DNA of 64,000 nucleotides from Rutpela maculata (GCA_936432065.2 OW386287.2:191269729-191333728); one strand, 5' to 3'. Counted from the stretch's first letter, positions 1 through 10,837 are shown. The notes: a model not told the origin generated them from the letters alone. Numbers and translations: made by a program.

Positions 1-1
1 G

Positions 2-1666
2 GAATTTAATACATTTTTCATTGATAGTATCGAAAAAATTACTAGAGGCCTGAATGTAAGTAAAAATTATGATGACATCTTAAACAAAATGGAAAAGCAA
101 AATTGTACCCTAGAAAAATTTAAGTTATTAGAATTAAGTGAGTTAAGAAAAATTATTAATAAAATGAAGAATAAAAAAAGTAGCACAGATGGAATAAATA
201 CAAAAATTATAAAATTATCTTTTGAAACAATTGGTGATAAATTTCTTCAAGTTATAAACAACTCTTTGGAGTCAGGAACTTTTCCCAACCAATGGAAAAC
301 ATCAACTATAGTACCGATAGAAAAGAAAATCAATACTGATAAATGTGAAGAATTTCGGCCTGTTAATATGGTTCCCGCTTATGAAAAAGTATTAGAGCTA
401 GCAGCTAATGAACAAATAGTGGAGTACGTAGAATCTAATAATATTTTAGTGAAGAATCAAGCTGGTTTTCGGAAAAATAATTCTTGCGAGAGTGCACTGC
501 AAACAATCCTAGCTCAGTGGAAAAGTGCCTTTAATGACAAATTTATAATAGGTGTTGTATTCCTTGACCTGCGTAGGGCTTTTGAAACAATAAATAGAGA
601 ATTGTTGCTGTTAAAACTAAAAAATATGGGATTCACTGATATAGTACTAAAATGGATAGAAGATTATCTTAATAATAGACATCAAAAGACCAAATATGGA
701 GATATCACTTCTTCAGAAAAACTTACAGAATTCGGTGTGCCGCAGGGAACCGTCCTCGGTCCAAATTTATTTATACTGTATATAAATGACATTGTAAAAT
801 CAATTACTCATTGCAACATACAGCTTTTTGCAGATGATACCTTAATATATACAGTAGGCAACAATGTAGATGAAATATTAGAAATACTAAACAGAGATAT
901 GGGAAATTTAAATAAATGGCTGAGCGACAACAATTTAAAGTTAAATGTAGACAAAACCAAGTATATGATCATAAAAAACAAATATAATGTAATAAATACA
1001 AATTACAATGGAGGAGTGATAATTGGTGGTGAAACTATTGAACAAGTCAATGAATTTAAATATCTAGGTGTAATAATTGATGAAGAATTGAGCTTTTCAA
1101 ATCATGCAGTGTATGTGAGTAAAAAAATTGCAAGAAAAGTAAACCTTTTGGGTAGGCTAGGTAATGACCTCAGTGAGTGGACTAAAACAACAATTTATAA
1201 GACTATTATACATCCACATTTTAACTACTGTTCAACAGTTCTGTTCCTACTTAATGTTACACAAATTTCCATGTTACAAAAAAAACAAAATCAAGCGCTT
1301 CGAGTGATACTTAAATGTGATAGATATACTAGTGTAAAATATATGTTGGATAATTTAAAAATATTTAGCGTCAGGCAAACTATTATTTTTAACACTTTAG
1401 TATTTATATATAAGATGTTACATCAATTACTTCCTCGGCATCTAATAGAAAATTGCTTGTTTGTTAGAGATATACATGACCATTACACAAGAAACCAAAA
1501 TAATTTTTATATTACCACTGTCACCACATCATATGGTCAAAACAATCTGTTTCATAAGGGTTTGAAAGAATATAATGGTCTGACAGATGAAATAAAGCTT
1601 AGTCCAAATTTGTGGACATTTAAGAAAAAATGTAGGGAATATGTAAAAAATAATGTAGAGATATAA
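2..1666 (+). CDS. LINE (non-LTR retrotransposon) reverse transcriptase, 5' end outside window
   Basis: The frame is open from base 2, so the first Met at 89 is not the true start and the ORF continues off the left edge. Reverse-transcriptase blocks appear in order: a fingers block with GFRKNNSCESALQ, the first catalytic block DLRRAFETIN, GVPQGTVLGPNLF, and the palm LFADDT. After these come the thumb and a C-terminal block (PHFNYCS, then LQKKQNQALR) usual in Jockey/CR1-type LINEs. It would copy LINE RNA into DNA at a nicked target. No frameshift or internal stop is seen over 555 codons, so the copy looks young. No endonuclease domain is visible because the 5' part is missing. The clade (Jockey versus CR1/L2-like) is uncertain; the RT identity is not. 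Confidence 0.93.
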   Translation, partial: EFNTFFIDSIEKITRGLNVSKNYDDILNKMEKQNCTLEKFKLLELSELRKIINKMKNKKSSTDGINTKIIKLSFETIGDKFLQVINNSLESGTFPNQWKTSTIVPIEKKINTDKCEEFRPVNMVPAYEKVLELAANEQIVEYVESNNILVKNQAGFRKNNSCESALQTILAQWKSAFNDKFIIGVVFLDLRRAFETINRELLLLKLKNMGFTDIVLKWIEDYLNNRHQKTKYGDITSSEKLTEFGVPQGTVLGPNLFILYINDIVKSITHCNIQLFADDTLIYTVGNNVDEILEILNRDMGNLNKWLSDNNLKLNVDKTKYMIIKNKYNVINTNYNGGVIIGGETIEQVNEFKYLGVIIDEELSFSNHAVYVSKKIARKVNLLGRLGNDLSEWTKTTIYKTIIHPHFNYCSTVLFLLNVTQISMLQKKQNQALRVILKCDRYTSVKYMLDNLKIFSVRQTIIFNTLVFIYKMLHQLLPRHLIENCLFVRDIHDHYTRNQNNFYITTVTTSYGQNNLFHKGLKEYNGLTDEIKLSPNLWTFKKKCREYVKNNVEI

Positions 1667-1821
1667 TATAATGTGTATATATTTCATATTTCCGAATTTA
1701 TGTATGGATAATTTTTTTTTTGCTATATTGTGTATTGTGTATAGATATATTGAATATTGCCATTGTTTGTTTGTTTGTATTTTTAGCTTTTGCTAATAAA
1801 TAAATATTATTATTATTATTA
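1667..1821 (+). repeat. LINE 3' UTR and (ATT)n tail
   Basis: AT-rich trailer following the RT stop, with TTTGTTTGTTTG, then AATAAATAAATATT, then an ATT trinucleotide run ending near 1821. A short-tandem 3' tail instead of poly(A) is common in several insect LINE clades. Sequence with ankyrin-coding potential on the other strand begins immediately after it, so this is the 3' insertion junction. Confidence 0.8.
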
Positions 1822-3437
1822 AGTGCAGCTGTCCCTCCCAAAATATCACCAAAAACAGTAGAATGGACTCTTTTTCCGAACTTATTGGAAGTATCAATGT
1901 CAGTATCAGAATTACATTGCAAAAGAGTATTGACGAGTTCTATGGATCCTTTTTTAACAGCAGCTTCGAGTACATAAGAATTTTTCAAGTTAGCTCCATT
2001 AGTTAAAAGTAATTTGGTGATTCTCATATCAAGGTTTGCAATAGCATATAATAATGGGGTCCTCCAGTTTTCATCTTTAGCCGTCACATCAGCTCCATAA
2101 CTTATCAATAGCTTGGTCATTTCCTCTTGCTGACACATAGTTGCGCTATGTATTAATGTACAACCTCCTAAAGAGATCAAGTTAACATTTGCACCATTCT
2201 GCAAGAGGTCTCCGACTATCTCTAAATATCCTAACTTAGCAGCATGTAGCAATTTACTATTATTTATGTCTTTAGTGTTAACTGTGAAACCATATTCAAG
2301 AAGGTTTTCAATAATCTTTATGTACTTTTCTTCAAATTTATATGCTGGGACCTCGATTGGATATTCAAGGTTTTCAATAATCTTTATGTACGTGTCTTCA
2401 AATTTATATTCTGCGGCCTCGATCGCGGTATTAAGAGAACTTTTATTACTCTCGTTACTAAGATTAGGATTAAACATTAGAATATCATCAATAACGGCTA
2501 AGTGTCCCCTTTGAACAGCACGATGCAGCACGGTTTTACCTTCCTCATCATAAGCATCAATGTCAGCGCCATGTTCCAAAAGTAGTTTCACAACAATCTT
2601 GTGTCCCTTCTCGCTAGCTAAGTAAAGTGGTGTTAGCCTATCAATGCCAATAGCATTAACATCGGCACCCTTACTTAAAATCCATTCCATGATTCCTATG
2701 TTTCCACTTGCAGAGGCAACATGTAATGGTGTATAACCTGTCGATGTACACACAGAATTGACAGGAGCTCCATAGTTTAAAAGATATTCAACAATCTGCC
2801 GATGTCCTTTCTCGGCAGCAAAGTGGAGCAGGCTTCCGTGCAATGTTTTGAAATCAACATTCGTATCTTTACCATCAACATCAGCTCCATGTTCCAAGAG
2901 TAGTTTTACAATGGTCTCGAGTCCTGTTATAGTAGCTAAGTAAAGTGGATGTAGATTATCTTTGGAAACAGCATTAACATCGGCACCCTTACATAAAAGC
3001 AACCTAACAACACCCGTGTTAGCCCTTGTAGAGGCAAGATGTAGTGGCATATACCCTGTTGATGTACATACAGAATTAACATAAGCCCCATGTTTTAAAA
3101 GATTTTCAACAATTTCTGGATATCCTTTCTCGGCAGCAAGATGGAGTGGAGTTCCATGCAATGCCTTAATATCGAGATCTGCATCATTCTTTAGAAGTAA
3201 CTTTGTGATTTCTTGATTGCCTTTTTCCACAGCATAATGAAGTGGTGTATATCCTTCACGAATTTTTTGTCTTGATGTTAAGTAACTTGTGGGATTTATA
3301 TAGGCACCATAGTTTAAAATTATTTTAACAATTTCTGAGCAGCATTGTTCAGAAGCAATATGAAGTGGTGTTATTCCATCTGTCGAAATATTTTGGGATA
3401 ATGTAAAAATATGGAGAAGCATCGTTTGGGTTTCCAT
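1698..3437 (-). CDS. Ankyrin-repeat protein, C-terminus replaced by LINE tail
   Basis: 579-codon ORF starting with METQTMLLH. About 13 ankyrin repeats are readable (TPLHxAxxxGxxEIVxxLLxxGAxVN type). Repeats 3-5 and 6-8 form the same three-repeat cassette (LHG.LH.AAEKG, TGY.PLH.AS, PLYLA..G), so a block was duplicated. A 66-bp tandem duplication lies at about 2301-2432 (KFEDTYIKIIENL and KFEEKYIKIIENL). Ankyrin arrays bind protein partners; no catalytic domain or targeting signal is seen. The last ~40 codons (from LNNNNN) are antisense to the LINE tail, so the native C-terminus is interrupted and the remainder may lie left of the window. It may be one exon of a larger gene or a pseudogene. Ankyrin identity is firm; function is unknown. 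Confidence 0.85.
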   Translation of the reverse strand: METQTMLLHIFTLSQNISTDGITPLHIASEQCCSEIVKIILNYGAYINPTSYLTSRQKIREGYTPLHYAVEKGNQEITKLLLKNDADLDIKALHGTPLHLAAEKGYPEIVENLLKHGAYVNSVCTSTGYMPLHLASTRANTGVVRLLLCKGADVNAVSKDNLHPLYLATITGLETIVKLLLEHGADVDGKDTNVDFKTLHGSLLHFAAEKGHRQIVEYLLNYGAPVNSVCTSTGYTPLHVASASGNIGIMEWILSKGADVNAIGIDRLTPLYLASEKGHKIVVKLLLEHGADIDAYDEEGKTVLHRAVQRGHLAVIDDILMFNPNLSNESNKSSLNTAIEAAEYKFEDTYIKIIENLEYPIEVPAYKFEEKYIKIIENLLEYGFTVNTKDINNSKLLHAAKLGYLEIVGDLLQNGANVNLISLGGCTLIHSATMCQQEEMTKLLISYGADVTAKDENWRTPLLYAIANLDMRITKLLLTNGANLKNSYVLEAAVKKGSIELVNTLLQCNSDTDIDTSNKFGKRVHSTVFGDILGGTAALNNNNNIYLLAKAKNTNKQTMAIFNISIHNTQYSKKKIIHT

Positions 3438-3498
3438 TGTTAGGCAAATTATATGTTTACCTTATTCTTCGGCAAATAATAATAGTATATTATTATAT

Positions 3499-3598
3499 GA
3501 GCGATTATGATAGCCATTATTCACGAAGATGATGTTTGAGCCCACGAGCCGTAGGCAAGTGGCGCAAATCATCTGAGTGAATAATGGTCATAATCGCG
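3499..3598. repeat. Hairpin MITE with imperfect terminal inverted repeats
   Basis: GCGATTATGATAGCCATTAT at the left is mirrored by ATAATGGTCATAATCGC at the right. The centre contains CACGAGCCGTAGGCAAGTGG. A related hairpin with the same centre (CACGAGCCGAAGGTGAGTA) lies at 36,471-36,587, so this is a dispersed family. It sits just upstream of the ankyrin start. Confidence 0.6.
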
Positions 3599-4007
3599 AA
3601 TGTAATACTATGCTTTTTCTACACCTATTAAACAAATAAATTAGACTGAAATTTGATAACATTAATCGTAAGAAGTCGAAAACGTAAACAAACAATATGG
3701 TGGTACACTTGTCACTGTTACGCGAGTTGATTGTCAGCCGCAGCAGCAAGAGTTGATCACGGTCGATTTAAAATATCATTGAATCAGCGAAACAGTGATT
3801 TTTGAATTTGTATTGTGATTGGTCGGATGCAGTGAATTATGAATCGATAATTCACTACAATGAATTATAGGTACAATTTTTCACCAAAAAGATGCTAATA
3901 ATTGTCATGTAATTAAATATATGTAATACGCCAAAACCATAGAAAAAATGGTTTTTTAAATACCAAATCTATATCATTGGCATATTACATAGAAAAAGGT
4001 AGGGAAC

Positions 4008-4075
4008 CAATAATAATAATAAATTTCCTTTATTTATGGCGGAGTTCAACAGAGCTGCTTACAGCCAGTTTCACA
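4008..4075 (-). repeat. LINE/SINE 3' tail fragment
   Basis: On the minus strand it reads GAACTCCGCCATAAATAAAG followed by an ATT run, a typical non-LTR 3' end. No coding part is attached. The rest of 3,599-4,330 shows no gene. Confidence 0.5.
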
Positions 4076-4399
4076 ATCGTTGGTTAACTAATGGTTAGGA
4101 TTTGACAGCCAGTTTTACAATTGTTGGTTAATTAATAGTTAATTCGAGACCACAAAATCGTACTGTATGACCCGCGGTGCATATTATATTTTTCGTCATA
4201 CCCATTCATTAAACTAGAAAAAAAAAACTAATGGAAAACTATAATTATTTGAGTAAGATTTCATATTTTCTGAGCAAATACGAAAGGTAGTGATGCAGGC
4301 CTGTAGCTAGAAAGTGCTTTCAGGGCGGGCCCGTGAAAAAATCCGAAAAATTTTTTGATGAGCGGGGGGGGATCCAAAAAATTTTGTTTGACATTTTGA

Positions 4400-5455
4400 C
4401 AGAACTAAGACGTCACCAAAGCACACTTTTCAATAAATACACTTTTTCCTTTTCAAATTGGGTTTGTTTTCAAAGAATTTTTGAGATATCTGCGGAATTA
4501 TCAAGTTCTATCAAGTGTATCTTTTTTACATAGAAATGACTCCTGCATGAGATTTTCTAGTCTCTCTAAGTGCTCGTCTCCATATACACATATATATATT
4601 TATTCTTTCTGTGATTTACAGTTAATTGTTTATTTTAAATTGAACGTTGTTGTGTTATTATTGTGTTCTGTGAGGGGTCCAGGTTACAACAAAATTATGT
4701 AACTGTAAACTCTAACTTTATAATTTTAAGAATTTTAATTTTAATTTATTAACGCCAACGAAACGTGACAGCCAGGAACAAATGGCTTATCTTAATGGCA
4801 GTTTCCGGCGTTCAATGGTGGCTTCTCGGTTGCAACCTGGACCCCTCACAGAACACAATAATAACACAATAACGTTCATTTTAAAATAAACAATTAAGTG
4901 TAAATCACAGAAAGAATAAATATATATGATGTATATGGAGACGAGCACTTAGAGAGAGAGTTTTAAAAGTAATCTATATATCAGTCTTCTCGCAGGAGTC
5001 ATTTGATGCTTGACTGTCACGTGGTCTCGCGGAAGAAGAATGGTAAAGCAAAAGATATGAATAGAGAATTTACATTTTACACTCATAAAAATTGATAATA
5101 AATTTATTTTATTAATAATTAACAATAGGGACGAAACAGTGCAACTACTTTAAAAAGAAAGAGAAAAAATATTCATCATCAGGTATAGCTCATGAGGCGC
5201 CCTCCAGGGCTAGCGTGAGGTAATGCATAAATTATTGTTTCTTAGCTTAAAAAATATTTCCTTACCAAATTGGGAGAGAATCAGTCAAGAGGTAGTTGAG
5301 ATATTGCAAAAAAAAAAGAAAAAAAATTTGACACCCTGTATTTCAGTAAGGAGGCACATTTTATCTAAGTATTTCAGGTTAAATCTTTATATTTTGGACT
5401 AAGGATTCTCCAGTTAGCGTATGTCCAATTATTAATGAAACATCCTGTATATTTG
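4400..5455. repeat. Copy of the long-TIR family seen at 59.9-63.5 kb, interrupted by a hairpin
   Basis: 4,420-4,558 (ATCAAGTTCTATCAAGTGTA, ATGAGATTTTCTAG) and 5,156-5,330 (CTCATGAGGCGCCCTCCA, AGTTGAGATATTGCAAAAA) match 60,100-60,400 and 63,300-63,370. The right end reads ATGAAACATCCTGTATA, a CAGGGTG-type terminus. A separate palindrome is inserted between the two halves. No ORF remains. Confidence 0.6.
4559..4960. repeat. Foldback element with ~130-bp arms
   Basis: Left arm 4,559-4,690 is reverse complementary to 4,829-4,960 with few differences, for example AAGTGCTCGTCTCCATATAC against GTATATGGAGACGAGCACTT and GTGAGGGGTCCAGGTT against AACCTGGACCCCTCAC. The ~138-bp loop has no ORF. It is inserted in the repeat copy spanning 4,400-5,455. 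Confidence 0.8.
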
Positions 5456-5639
5456 TTAACAAGACATGCGTCCAAATGATACGAGGCGCGTATAAGTGAA
5501 TGGTCGGTAATGCAGTTTTTTGTTTTTTTAACTAGCTTCCACATTTTTTAAAAATATGAAAATAATTTGAGAATAGGCTTTGATAAATGAGTAATTTACG
5601 ATGAAAAATTCAGAGTGGCCTTCTTTCTTAAAGTACCAA

Positions 5640-5990
5640 AAAAACCGCTGCCCAAGGAATCACTACTTCCACATCCAGATTTTTATCCAAGTCACTCAAC
5701 GAAAAAATTTTTGTATGTGGAAATAATTGTTTATGGAACTTTAATAATATAATATTTAAAATCCTCTACCCCAAAAACCCATAAAACGATACCCCACATC
5801 GGTAGCGAGGTGGGGGTGGTGATAGGGGGTGGTAGTGGGGGTGGATGAAGTAAAAAAACATTTTGAGGTTTCTGATTCTTGTACACACACTAAATCACAA
5901 TTTTTTTTCATCCCCTTTAATAATGGGGTGGGGGTAGAAATAAAAATATCTTTTTTTTATTTCTAATAATTATAATAATAATCTGTTTAT
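5640..5990 (+). repeat. Dispersed repeat family, copy A (CTGCCCAAGG ... ACTTCCACATCC end)
   Basis: Begins with CCGCTGCCCAAGGAATCACT, then ACTTCCACATCC, then a conserved body (GGAACTTTAATAATATAATA, ACGATACCCCACATCGGTAG, GGTGGGGGT blocks). Related copies lie at 7,088-7,677, 21,850-22,395, 34,258-34,580 and, inverted, near 28,340-28,470 and 62,215-62,420. The copy stops short of the right end. Short ORFs in it come from the repeat. Confidence 0.75.
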
Positions 5991-6410
5991 TATCCGTAAA
6001 AACCTGATGCATAAGTACAAAATGATCTGAAAATTATTTTTTTATAAGAATTGTTAGAAATATGTAAAAAATAGAAAAGTTAAGAGTAAAATACCGACAG
6101 TCACCCCCTTACACTACTACTTAAGCAGAAGAGGGGGTTTGATTGATACCACGTAAACTGATGTCCAGACGGATTATATCTTAAAATATGAATTTTATAT
6201 TTTAAGTAAGGCAGTCGTAAGAGATTGCAGAATAACTGATATTTATTATTCCCCTTTAAAGAGGTATAATTTCCTTATTATTCATTTAGGACACCTTTAT
6301 TTTTGGATGCACTATCAGGCACGTAAATATCGAGAGACAATTTTGTGTTAACTTAGAAAGTAGTGATCGGGGGTCCAAAGGGATATCCTTGCACTTTAGT
6401 ACGTAGTACG

Positions 6411-6540
6411 CAGAGCTGGGCAAAGTACTACTTCAAGTATCAAGTACTTGAAGTAGTTTTATGTGCAAAGTATATGGTGAAACTACTTCAAATAAAGTAC
6501 CTACTTAAAGTAGTTTAAATGAGTACTTTGCCCAGCTCTG
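6411..6540. mobile_element. hAT MITE, CAGAGCTGGGCAAA termini
   Basis: 130 bp flanked by CAGAGCTGGG and CCCAGCTCTG. Flanking 8-mers are GTAGTACG and ATAGTACG (7 of 8 match), as expected of a hAT 8-bp target duplication. Internally it repeats AAGTA/TACTT motifs. Termini match the larger element at 49,890-52,696, so it is probably a deletion derivative of that family. Confidence 0.85.
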
Positions 6541-6548
6541 ATAGTACG

Positions 6549-7087
6549 TCTATGATTTTTGTGATTTCTGTAACTTCAGTGATTATCTCAGGGAGGGGCG
6601 CCAAAAAATGCTCCCGCCCGGGTGAAAAATTTATCTTGAGCCGCCCCTGGCCACAGACAACTACAGAGAAGCTATCAAATGCAAAATATTTTCTGGGACT
6701 AGTTTATTTTAGATTTTTAGCAATTTTGTACTATTTCAAGCATAGAATTTAAAAAACCCATGCGAAATTGAAATAAAATAAACATTTTAAAATCATGTAA
6801 TTTTGTACCAATATGCCAATACCAATTTATTCGTGCGCTGTTATATTTAAATATGGAATATAAAACATATGGTATTACATTGTTCTGTTTCTTAGAGCTG
6901 TAGGCAAGATAATATACTGAGTGTCCCATTATATTTTCCCCTATTTTAATACCTTATATCTCTTAAACGAATTGAGATAAAAATGTGTGGTTTTCAGTAG
7001 ACTGTTTTAAATGATCAAGTTTCCTGCCTAGTTTCAATTTTTTCGCAGTTCTGGAAATTTCTAAAACAAAATGTCGTCTTTACAATA
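6549..7087. other. No gene seen; fragment of a GC-rich hAT end
   Basis: 6,590-6,655 holds GGGAGGGGCGCC and GAGCCGCCCCTGGCC, resembling the ends of a decayed hAT element. The rest is AT-rich without coding potential. Near 6,915 the sequence GAGTGTCCCATTATATTTTC suggests a decayed CAGGGTG/CAGTGTG-type end. Confidence 0.4.
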
Positions 7088-7677
7088 GTGGAAATAATTG
7101 TTTATGGAACTTTAATAATATAATATTTGAAATCCTCTACCCCAAGAACCCATAAAACGATACCCCACATCGGTAGCGAGGTGGGGGTGGATGAAGTAAA
7201 AAAACATTTTGAGGTTTCTGGTTCTTGTACACACACTAAATCACAATTTTTTTTCATCCCCTTTAATAATGGGGTGGGGGTAGTAATGGGGGTGGCTAAT
7301 GCCAAAATTTTTTTGAGACCTTAGCTTCTCTCTTCTCATACTAAATACCAATTTTGTGGACTCTTACCTGCTTGATTTATCTATTTTCCCCAAATTTACC
7401 CCAATTTACCCCCCAACCCTTCGGCGGAACAAGATGAAAATATAATCTAGTTCTAGATCTCGTTAAAGTACATATGTGTACCAAATTTCAAGTCAATATC
7501 TGAAACGGTTCCGGAGTAAACGTGCGCACAAAAAAAGTTACAGACAGACCGACAGACAAATTTTTTTTCTCTCAAACTTAAAATCTCGACGTTTCGTGAC
7601 ATTCTAAGCCTATTTGAACAATAAAAATTTTTAATTTTTTTTTGTCGTTACTATACTTCCACTGGATGTGGAAGTAA
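7088..7677 (+). repeat. Dispersed repeat family, copy B with right end
   Basis: Shares the body of copy A and continues through ACGGTTCCGGAGTAAACGTG, an ACAGACAGACCGACAGAC run and AATCTCGACGTTTCGTGACA, ending GGATGTGGAAGTAA. That end is the inverted form of the ACTTCCACATCC start, so the family has short terminal inverted repeats. No protein is encoded. Confidence 0.7.
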
Positions 7678-8037
7678 TTGTATGCAAAAATTTGCAAATT
7701 TTTTTTGCATACGAAATTTGCATTTAAAAATTATGAAAAAAATTGGGTAAATAGTCCAACATGTAAGTAACAACTGTGAATTTTTTCGGATTTTTTCGTA
7801 CAACGGTATCCGAGAAAATTTAAAAAAACTAAAATCAAAAAACCCCCCACCACTCCTCCAATATGGCGGTTGCTGGCTTGAAATTTTAGGAAAATCATAT
7901 TTGATAACAAACAAAATTTTGTTTGGGGGCTGATTTTACATGCTTATCCTGCTATGCCCTTTCACAATCAGACATCCTAACCACTCCTGGGGGTTGAAAC
8001 CACCGCCTCCCTCAATACTGAAACATGCAAAAAATCT

Positions 8038-8985
8038 CCAAATATGTTGAAAATTGTTTTCTACTCGTTTTCAAGGGCGGGGAACATGACGCTGATATTA
8101 TTTAGCCTCCCACCAACTACCACTGAAAGCACAAAATCACCCTTTTTTCCCATTTTTCGTTATCAGGCATGCAAGGACTTGTTGGATCGGGGTTTTTTTG
8201 AGGAAACTCCTGTAACATTTGAAGCGTGCCATATGCAAGAGGTTGTAAGTGCCAAATGGCAAATTTTACAGGAGGAACAAAAATGTAATTTAAACTGCGT
8301 ATCTACTCTCACATTTCTCATTTCTTGTGATATTTCCATTATCGACTTCTTAAACTACTTAATTCACAACCAAACACCAAAAGTTTATAACACTAATCTT
8401 TGATGAAAGCAATGTGGTACTTAGTTTCCTATTTACTGCGCTAGTGGCAGCACTATCGACCTTACATAAATTCTGCAAGTAGAGCATGGCACTTACACCC
8501 TATTCCGCATATAAAACGTATCTCCCAAAAATTGGCACTTACGACTTTTTGCATATGGCACGCTTCATTTCGCAACCAGACCCCCGGAGGTTGAAACCAC
8601 CCCCTCCCTCAATACTAAGTGTCCCTCAAAGAGAAGGTTTTAAATAAGGTATCCCCCGTTTTCAAGGGTGGAGAACACGATCGTGGTATAACTTTCTCTC
8701 TTATTCCTCAAAAACTACCCCTGCACGTAAAAAACCATCGGTTTTTCTTATAGTAAAATCACAAGCGCTCATTGGATGGTTTTCTAGGGAGATAATTTTT
8801 TTTATTGCAGCTTAAGAGGAGATTGATAGGACGGGTTATGCGCATGTATATAACGAAACATAGGGAAAGTGTGTGGTTTTATGCATTTGGGGGTAGTTGG
8901 TTGGGGGTGAAAGGCTAAATAATATCAGCATCATATTCCCCGCCCTTGAAAACATGTAGAAAACAATTTTCAGCACGTTTGGATG
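8038..8985. repeat. Inverted-repeat element, arms ~100 bp
   Basis: 8,038-8,130 (TGAAAATTGTTTTCTAC, TTTTCAAGGGCGGGGAA, GATATTATTTAGCC) is the inverse of 8,879-8,985 (GGCTAAATAATATC, TTCCCCGCCCTTGAAAA, AAAACAATTTTCA). A third partial copy of the TTTTCAAGGG segment lies near 8,658. The 119-codon ORF across 8,044-8,403 overlaps the left arm and matches no family I know. 7,678-8,037 shows no gene. Confidence 0.7.
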
Positions 8986-9275
8986 TTATAAAAAAACCGA
9001 AAATCTCAATTTTCTCAAAAATGGTTGTAACGATTTTGCTCAAATTTTGAATATCAATAGTACATTATAAAGGTAACAATATTCAAATACTGATTTTTCC
9101 CCGGAAAATTGAAATAAAGGCAGTTTACTGATGTGAAGAAAATCAAAATTTTAGATTTTCTAGAAAACGCCTTCAATGATTTTGTTCAAATTTTGTATGT
9201 TAGTTACGAACTTAACAATATACCATTGATATTTCCCGGAAAATGTGTTCGGCGTGGCCTTACCATTTATTTGTA

Positions 9276-10200
9276 AAGGGTGTTTTTTTTAGAGGAATAG
9301 AACTTTGAAATGAAATAAAACACATAAAAATCTTGCTAACGCCCATGGTATTGAATTTATTGGAAATATAATTTTATGCCATTAGTGCTTAAATATGATT
9401 TCGGGCATGTGGGTGCCGCGGCTGGCTCGAATATAGGGCAATCTGGAAGCCCAATTTTTTATCACTTTTTCGAACAGTTGGGGGCTGTATGTCGGCAATA
9501 ACTCGTCTAATGTTGGCTTACAATATCTCTGGATTATCGGCGTAGACTAGCGACTTCACATATCCCCACAGAAAATAATCCAAGGCGTGATATCACACGA
9601 CCGTGGAGGCCAATTCACAGGTCTACGACGCAAAATTTTTTGGTGAAAATGAGGATCAAGAACAATCTTGTTTACGGCCCATTCACCGAACGTCCGACGC
9701 AAGTGATGGTCACGCGGCTTTACTTCGTGCACGAACTGAATCTTGTAAGCTCGTAACCCAGGATCTTTCCTCAAAATCTTCCATAAGGTGGATGGATACA
9801 GCTCCAATTGCTGTGCACGACGGTGAATCGACTCATTCGGATCCTCCTCAACACTACGTTCTACAGCAGCAACAACTTCTTGGGTGCGCACTGTACGACA
9901 TCTCTGCGGATGTACATTATCAGTCAGAGTATGCGTGGTGCGAATGGTTGTTCGAATGAGTTGCTCGGATGGACGATTATGTCGACCGTAAAATGGACGT
10001 AGCGCACGGTAAGTTTCGCAAACTGAACCCCGATTTTCGAAATAAATTTGCACAATTCGCAAGCGTTGTTCTACCGTAAGTCTATTTATGGTGAAATGGC
10101 AAAACATACTGAGCACAAATCAGCTGTCAGTTGTTAAATTAACTGTCTCTAGAAACAGTGTCGTCTATTCAAAAAACAAACTTCTAAAAAAAACACCCTT
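9276..10200 (-). mobile_element. Internally deleted mariner element, TA-flanked
   Basis: Termini AAGGGTGTTTTTTTTAGA (left) and TCTAAAAAAAACACCCTT (right) are inverted repeats, each bordered by TA, the Tc1/mariner target. At 925 bp it is shorter than a full ~1.3 kb mariner. The transposase ORF lies on the minus strand inside it. The left part (9,300-9,550) holds decayed C-terminal codons in shifted frames. Confidence 0.88.
9556..10116 (-). pseudogene. Mariner transposase, catalytic core deleted
   Basis: 186-codon ORF. The N-terminus (LTVEQRLRIVQIYFEN, then a second helix-turn-helix block VVAAVERSVEEDPNESIHRR) is the DNA-binding part of insect mariner transposases with a DUF4817-like start. 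The frame runs to EWAVNKIVLDPHFHQKI and then jumps straight to NWPPRSCDITPWIIF, the region around the third catalytic Asp. The segment with the first two catalytic Asp residues is missing, so the product could bind the termini but not cut. Family identity is clear; non-autonomy follows from the deletion. Confidence 0.88.
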
Positions 10201-10837
10201 TATTTAATATGATCATATTAATTTTATTAATCTAACTGGTAGTTAATAAACGTCAGTAGGTGTTGTTTTTATGATTTTACAGATCTTGCTCGACGGCGAG
10301 TGGTCATGACGGCCGCACAATCGTGGGTTTAGTTGGGGTGTTGTCGAGATGATTGTTTATTTTAATAGGTGATTGATGGCACGCGCCACGTCGCCACGTG
10401 ACCTTTGATGCCTTTATTGTTCTGTGATTGCAATTAAATCGGTTTTAAGCCGGTAGTTGCTTTAGCCGATATGTCGACGCGTTTATTGGCAAAATTTCAA
10501 TCGTTTTTGAGTAAGGAGATTTGAATAAGGGGTTATTAGCATTTTAGAGCATTATTTTTTATTGAATATTGTATGTATTATTACTTGGAGTCGGTTACCA
10601 CATTTTTATGACAATTTAGCCACGTTTTCCGATAAATAAAAGTTTGAAACAGAAATTGTGGTACTTTTTTAGAGGAGTGCGCACTTAGACGAAAAAAGTA
10701 AGTTATTAGAAAACCGATTGAATCTGAATAGATTTGCCTAATTTTTTTTTTAACATTTCTTAAGAAAATCGTGTTTTTTATGAAAAATTAGGTATGTTGA
10801 ATATTTTATAATTGAAAAAATTTCAGTTATTTTGACT
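10201..10837. other. No gene seen
   Basis: 10,270-10,420 is locally richer in GC (CTCGACGGCGAGTGG, GGCACGCGCCACGTCGCC) than its surroundings but has no long ORF and matches no element I recognise. The remainder is AT-rich noncoding sequence. Confidence 0.4.

Noticed and set aside
7102..7324. Overlapping ORFs on both strands
   Set aside because: Same peptides recur wherever the dispersed repeat family is present; they track the repeat, not a gene.
9603..10002. Plus-strand ORFs of 118 and 64 codons
   Set aside because: Antisense to the mariner transposase fragment.
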